From positions 1 through 15,664 of the forward strand of contig JACCUC010000138.1 of NCBI GenBank assembly GCA_013812065.1: a stretch of DNA of 15,664 nucleotides, written 5' to 3'. A program made the translations under genes and the position numbers. The stretch is from Thermoleophilaceae bacterium (GTDB lineage: Bacteria; Actinomycetota; Thermoleophilia; Solirubrobacterales; Thermoleophilaceae). Below are positions 13,951-15,664 of this stretch, piece by piece; the first letter of the stretch is position 1, and every line of letters begins with the position of its first letter. The notes below the pieces were generated by a model. That model was not told the origin of the DNA, made no database searches, and worked only from the letters and a program-made list of their open reading frames with translations.

Positions 13951-14754
13951 GTGAGCGATAACAGGCGACTGCCAGACTACGAGCATCCTCCGGTCGTCGC
14001 AATCGTCGCGGCCGTTCAATTTTTGCCGCTCCCGCAGTTCACGATGGCGGAGGCTGTGGCTGTCGCCCGCGAGTTCGACACTTGGCGGGTCGTCGACGTT
14101 CCGGCCGCGCTCGCGCCGATCATCGAGCCGCAGCCGGGAGAGCCCCACCACGAGACTCTGAGTCTCGGCATCGGCTCGCCGCCGATCCGCCTCCTGCTCG
14201 AAGAGGAGGACGGACGATGGATCTTCCAGCTCCAACAGGACAGGCTCGCGATTCACGAGCAGCGTCGCGGGGAGCGCCCATCCTTCGGCAACGTTCGCCC
14301 AAGGCTCGAGACCGCCGCTGAGAAGGTTTCCCCGGCGCTCGGTCGACCGCTGCTCGCACAGGACCACGCGCCGGAGGTCGTCGAGGTCACCTACGACAAT
14401 CACATCGCCGCGAAGGACGGCGGATGGTCCTCATTCGCAGAGCTGAACCGGGTTCTGCGGATTGTTGGGGAAGCCGCCGGAGAACCACCGTACGACACGG
14501 TCGAGCAGCTCACGCTTGGATTCTCCGAAGTACTCACCTGGGACGGCGATTTCGCTGGTCGCCTGAGGGTGCAGGCCGAGCCGGCACAGGCGGGCGACGA
14601 AGGTCCTATCCTTCGGTTGAGGCTGCTCAGCCGCCGGTTCGTCCACGGCCGTGAGCTCGGATCCGTGCTCGAGCAGTGCCATGCCGACATCGTCGAAGGG
14701 TTTACCGCCGTGACCACGAAGCAGATGCACGAGATCTGGGGTCGCTTCCAATGA
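13951..14754 (+). CDS. TIGR04255 family protein
   Basis: A 267-residue soluble protein. The opening DYEHPPVVAIVAAVQFLPLP is the family's N-terminal block ('y.npPvvEav..i.F'). Later segments alternate short strands and helices: SPPIRLLLEEEDGRWIFQLQ, QDRLAIHEQR, a central EVTYDNHIA, and a C-terminal CHADIVEGFTAVTTKQMHEI, WGRF. TIGR04255 proteins are sporadically distributed and have no proven function. The GTG start at 13951 is chosen because the conserved block begins at residue 9; no good ribosome binding site precedes it. The stop overlaps the start of the next gene as ATGA. The sporadic distribution and tight coupling fit an accessory, possibly defence or toxin-antitoxin-like, unit, but nothing in the sequence proves that. 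Confidence 0.75.
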   Translation: MSDNRRLPDYEHPPVVAIVAAVQFLPLPQFTMAEAVAVAREFDTWRVVDVPAALAPIIEPQPGEPHHETLSLGIGSPPIRLLLEEEDGRWIFQLQQDRLAIHEQRRGERPSFGNVRPRLETAAEKVSPALGRPLLAQDHAPEVVEVTYDNHIAAKDGGWSSFAELNRVLRIVGEAAGEPPYDTVEQLTLGFSEVLTWDGDFAGRLRVQAEPAQAGDEGPILRLRLLSRRFVHGRELGSVLEQCHADIVEGFTAVTTKQMHEIWGRFQ

Positions 14755-15191
14755 CGACCGTCGCTTTTGGCGACCATCCCACCGAACTCGCTCCCGGGGC
14801 GACGGCGCTCTCTCCCGCTGCCATGATCACGCTGGAGCAGCGACAAGCGCTGGAAGCTCAGATTGACGAGCTCGGGTCCCTCGGAGCCGACTGGGACGGT
14901 TACGGGGGCCGACCTGTCGATCGGCGAGCGCTGGTTGTCGCCTTGAGCATCATGGAGAGCGCCGGAAGGGCAGGCCTCGCCCTACCAGATCTGCTTCCGG
15001 TGCCTGACGGCGGCCTCCAGCTGCGTTGGGACGCGGTCTCGATCGACCTTGAGCTCGAGCTTGAGCCCGGCGGATCTCTCGCCTCCTTCGTCTGCGACGA
15101 CCGTCGAGCGGGCCAACAGATCGATGGAGACCTTCCGGGCCAGGAAGGTCGCCTCGAACTGGCGCTTGCGCGACTGGCTCAAGCTGGTTGA
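14751..15191 (+). CDS. Uncharacterised 'DWDGYG' protein, partner of TIGR04255
   Basis: A 146-residue protein. A helical segment (ITLEQRQALEAQIDELGSL) leads into GADWDGYGGRPVDRRAL, a motif I recognise from small hypothetical proteins found beside TIGR04255 genes. It is followed by PLPDLLPVPDGGLQLRWD-like strand/turn sequence (as read: LPDLLPVPDGGLQLRWDAVS) and the acidic strand IDLELELEPGGSLASFV. There is no signal peptide or membrane helix. The ATG at 14751 overlaps the previous stop (ATGA), and the TGA at 15189-15191 overlaps the TTG start of the next gene, so three genes are coupled in a row. Function unknown; a binding partner of the TIGR04255 protein is the simplest idea. Confidence 0.7.
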   Translation: MTTVAFGDHPTELAPGATALSPAAMITLEQRQALEAQIDELGSLGADWDGYGGRPVDRRALVVALSIMESAGRAGLALPDLLPVPDGGLQLRWDAVSIDLELELEPGGSLASFVCDDRRAGQQIDGDLPGQEGRLELALARLAQAG

Positions 15192-15508
15192 CGGAGCCCA
15201 TCGCTGACGAAGACGCGCTGCTTCGTCGCGTCAAGGATCACCCTGGGAAGCTCTGGATCCTTGAGCAGGACGGGACCAAGCGGCCGACGAGCGGTGCGAT
15301 GAAGCCGGCGGCATCCGATGATGGGCTATCCGTCGATGTGAGGCGGCTGCTCGAGGACCCGGCGGACCCGCTCAGCAGCCTCGCTGGTGATTCGGACGCG
15401 GGACTCGTCGAGTTTCGTGCCAAGTGCATACCCGGTTCGTTCCGTTTGGGCTCAGGCGGCCCGATCGATGATCTGCCGGTAGGGTCGCGGGCTCATGGTG
15501 GGCGCTGA
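15188..15508 (+). CDS. Third gene of the TIGR04255 unit, 3' end cut by an IS element
   Basis: Starts at a TTG overlapping the previous stop (TTGA). The real part reads ALLRRVKDHPGKLWILEQDG, TKRPTSGAMKPAASDDGLSV and GLVEFRAKCI. It resembles small hypothetical proteins with a 'dG..rpsS.aFk....glSVd...' core, which normally continue into a 'dPlpeNpaHa.v' ending. Here that ending is missing. From about 15428 the frame runs into the end of a transposase-bearing element and stops at 15508 with an unrelated tail (GGPIDDLPVGSRAHGGR). The product is therefore probably truncated and may be inactive. Function unknown. Confidence 0.6.
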   Translation: MTEPIADEDALLRRVKDHPGKLWILEQDGTKRPTSGAMKPAASDDGLSVDVRRLLEDPADPLSSLAGDSDAGLVEFRAKCIPGSFRLGSGGPIDDLPVGSRAHGGR

Positions 15509-15664
15509 GCCCGAGCAGCGTCTGGAAGGCGGCGTGCGGGGTGCCGCGTCGGTTGTGGCGGAAGACGAACTCGTCGAGGTAGGCCGGCAAGTGCTCGGGC
15601 GAGGCCCAGCGGTGAGTGCCGTGCAGCCATGCCTTGAGGTTGGAGACGGCGCGATGCGCGCGCG
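15430..15664 (-). mobile_element. IS1595-type insertion sequence, one end, partial
   Basis: The element's inner part runs off the right edge. Its end is placed near 15430 because the host gene loses similarity just before this point and the transposase stops at 15452. The exact terminal inverted repeat and target duplication cannot be set with only one end visible. Confidence 0.6.
15452..15664 (-). CDS. IS1595 family (ISXO2-like) transposase, C-terminal part, frameshifted
   Basis: The minus strand from the window edge reads RAVSNLKAWLHGTHRWASPE, then HLPAYLDEFVFRHNRRGTPH and AAFQTLLGLSAHHEPAT. This is the end of an IS1595-family DDE transposase ('LK.WLrGtHrgvs.kHL..YLdEF.FRfNRR'), which carries out cut-and-paste transposition. 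After HHEPAT the frame goes wrong (LPADHRSG and on), whereas removing one base from GGG at 15482-15484 gives YRQIIDRAA followed by TGA at 15452-15454, the natural family ending. As written, the frame continues to 15372 into host sequence. The catalytic domain lies outside the window. A single-base insertion at the extreme C-terminus may or may not matter for activity, and it could also be a sequencing error. Confidence 0.8.
   Translation of the reverse strand, partial: RARIAPSPTSRHGCTALTAGPRPSTCRPTSTSSSSATTDAAPRTPPSRRCSGSAPTMSPRPYRQIIDRAA

Noticed and set aside
1..15664. tRNA (including tRNA-Sec), rRNA or CRISPR array
   Set aside because: I scanned for TTCGA-loop/acceptor patterns and regularly spaced repeats on both strands and saw none; a covariance-model search would be needed to exclude a divergent tRNA.

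Overview
The window is GC-rich throughout, with GTG and TTG starts, many 4-nt stop/start overlaps, and gene families (small NNMT-like methyltransferase, ECF sigma factor paired with a DUF4349 membrane protein, ECF42/DGPF pair) that suggest an actinomycete, probably a soil Thermoleophilia (Solirubrobacterales/Gaiellales type). That placement is inference from protein style, not from a marker gene.

Layout. 1-1307: a RusA-like nuclease gene and the 3' half of a family-1 glycosyltransferase that has lost its N-terminal domain. 1508-2566: a small methyltransferase on the + strand, convergent with trmO. 2563-4089 (minus): an ECF42 sigma factor and its DGPF/YCII partner behind a matching ECF-type promoter; each gene carries an apparent single-base deletion. 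4259-7343 (minus): LysR regulator, persulfide-dioxygenase-like metallo-beta-lactamase protein and MFS transporter, the last two coupled by a GTGA overlap. Divergent from LysR (7455-8467, plus) lie a small CxC DUF1059 protein and, overlapping it by ATGA, an ArsM-like methyltransferase.

The main observation is in that methyltransferase. An in-frame TGA at 8285-8287 falls exactly where the family has a conserved metalloid-binding cysteine, the frame stays homologous for 59 more codons to a normal family C-terminus, and a 7-bp hairpin with a G-containing apical loop lies 16 nt beyond the TGA, as in a bacterial SECIS element. selD (selenophosphate synthetase) is encoded 2.1 kb away. I propose a selenocysteine-containing ArsM-like methyltransferase coupled to a CxC carrier-like protein, beside a reactive-sulfur operon. 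The competing explanation is a point mutation or base-call error, which must be taken seriously because the window has several other single-base disruptions.

8582-13814: an ArsR-type HTH remnant, a winged-helix (AlkX/YcaQ-like) protein, a decayed aac(2')-like acetyltransferase, selD with two overlapping complementary helices in its leader, a dodecin, and an ECF sigma factor overlapping its DUF4349 anti-sigma-like membrane protein. 13951-15508 (plus): a tightly overlapping three-gene unit (TIGR04255 family, a 'DWDGYG' protein, a third unknown protein), whose last gene is cut by an IS1595-type element running off the right edge. No rRNA, tRNA or CRISPR array was seen.
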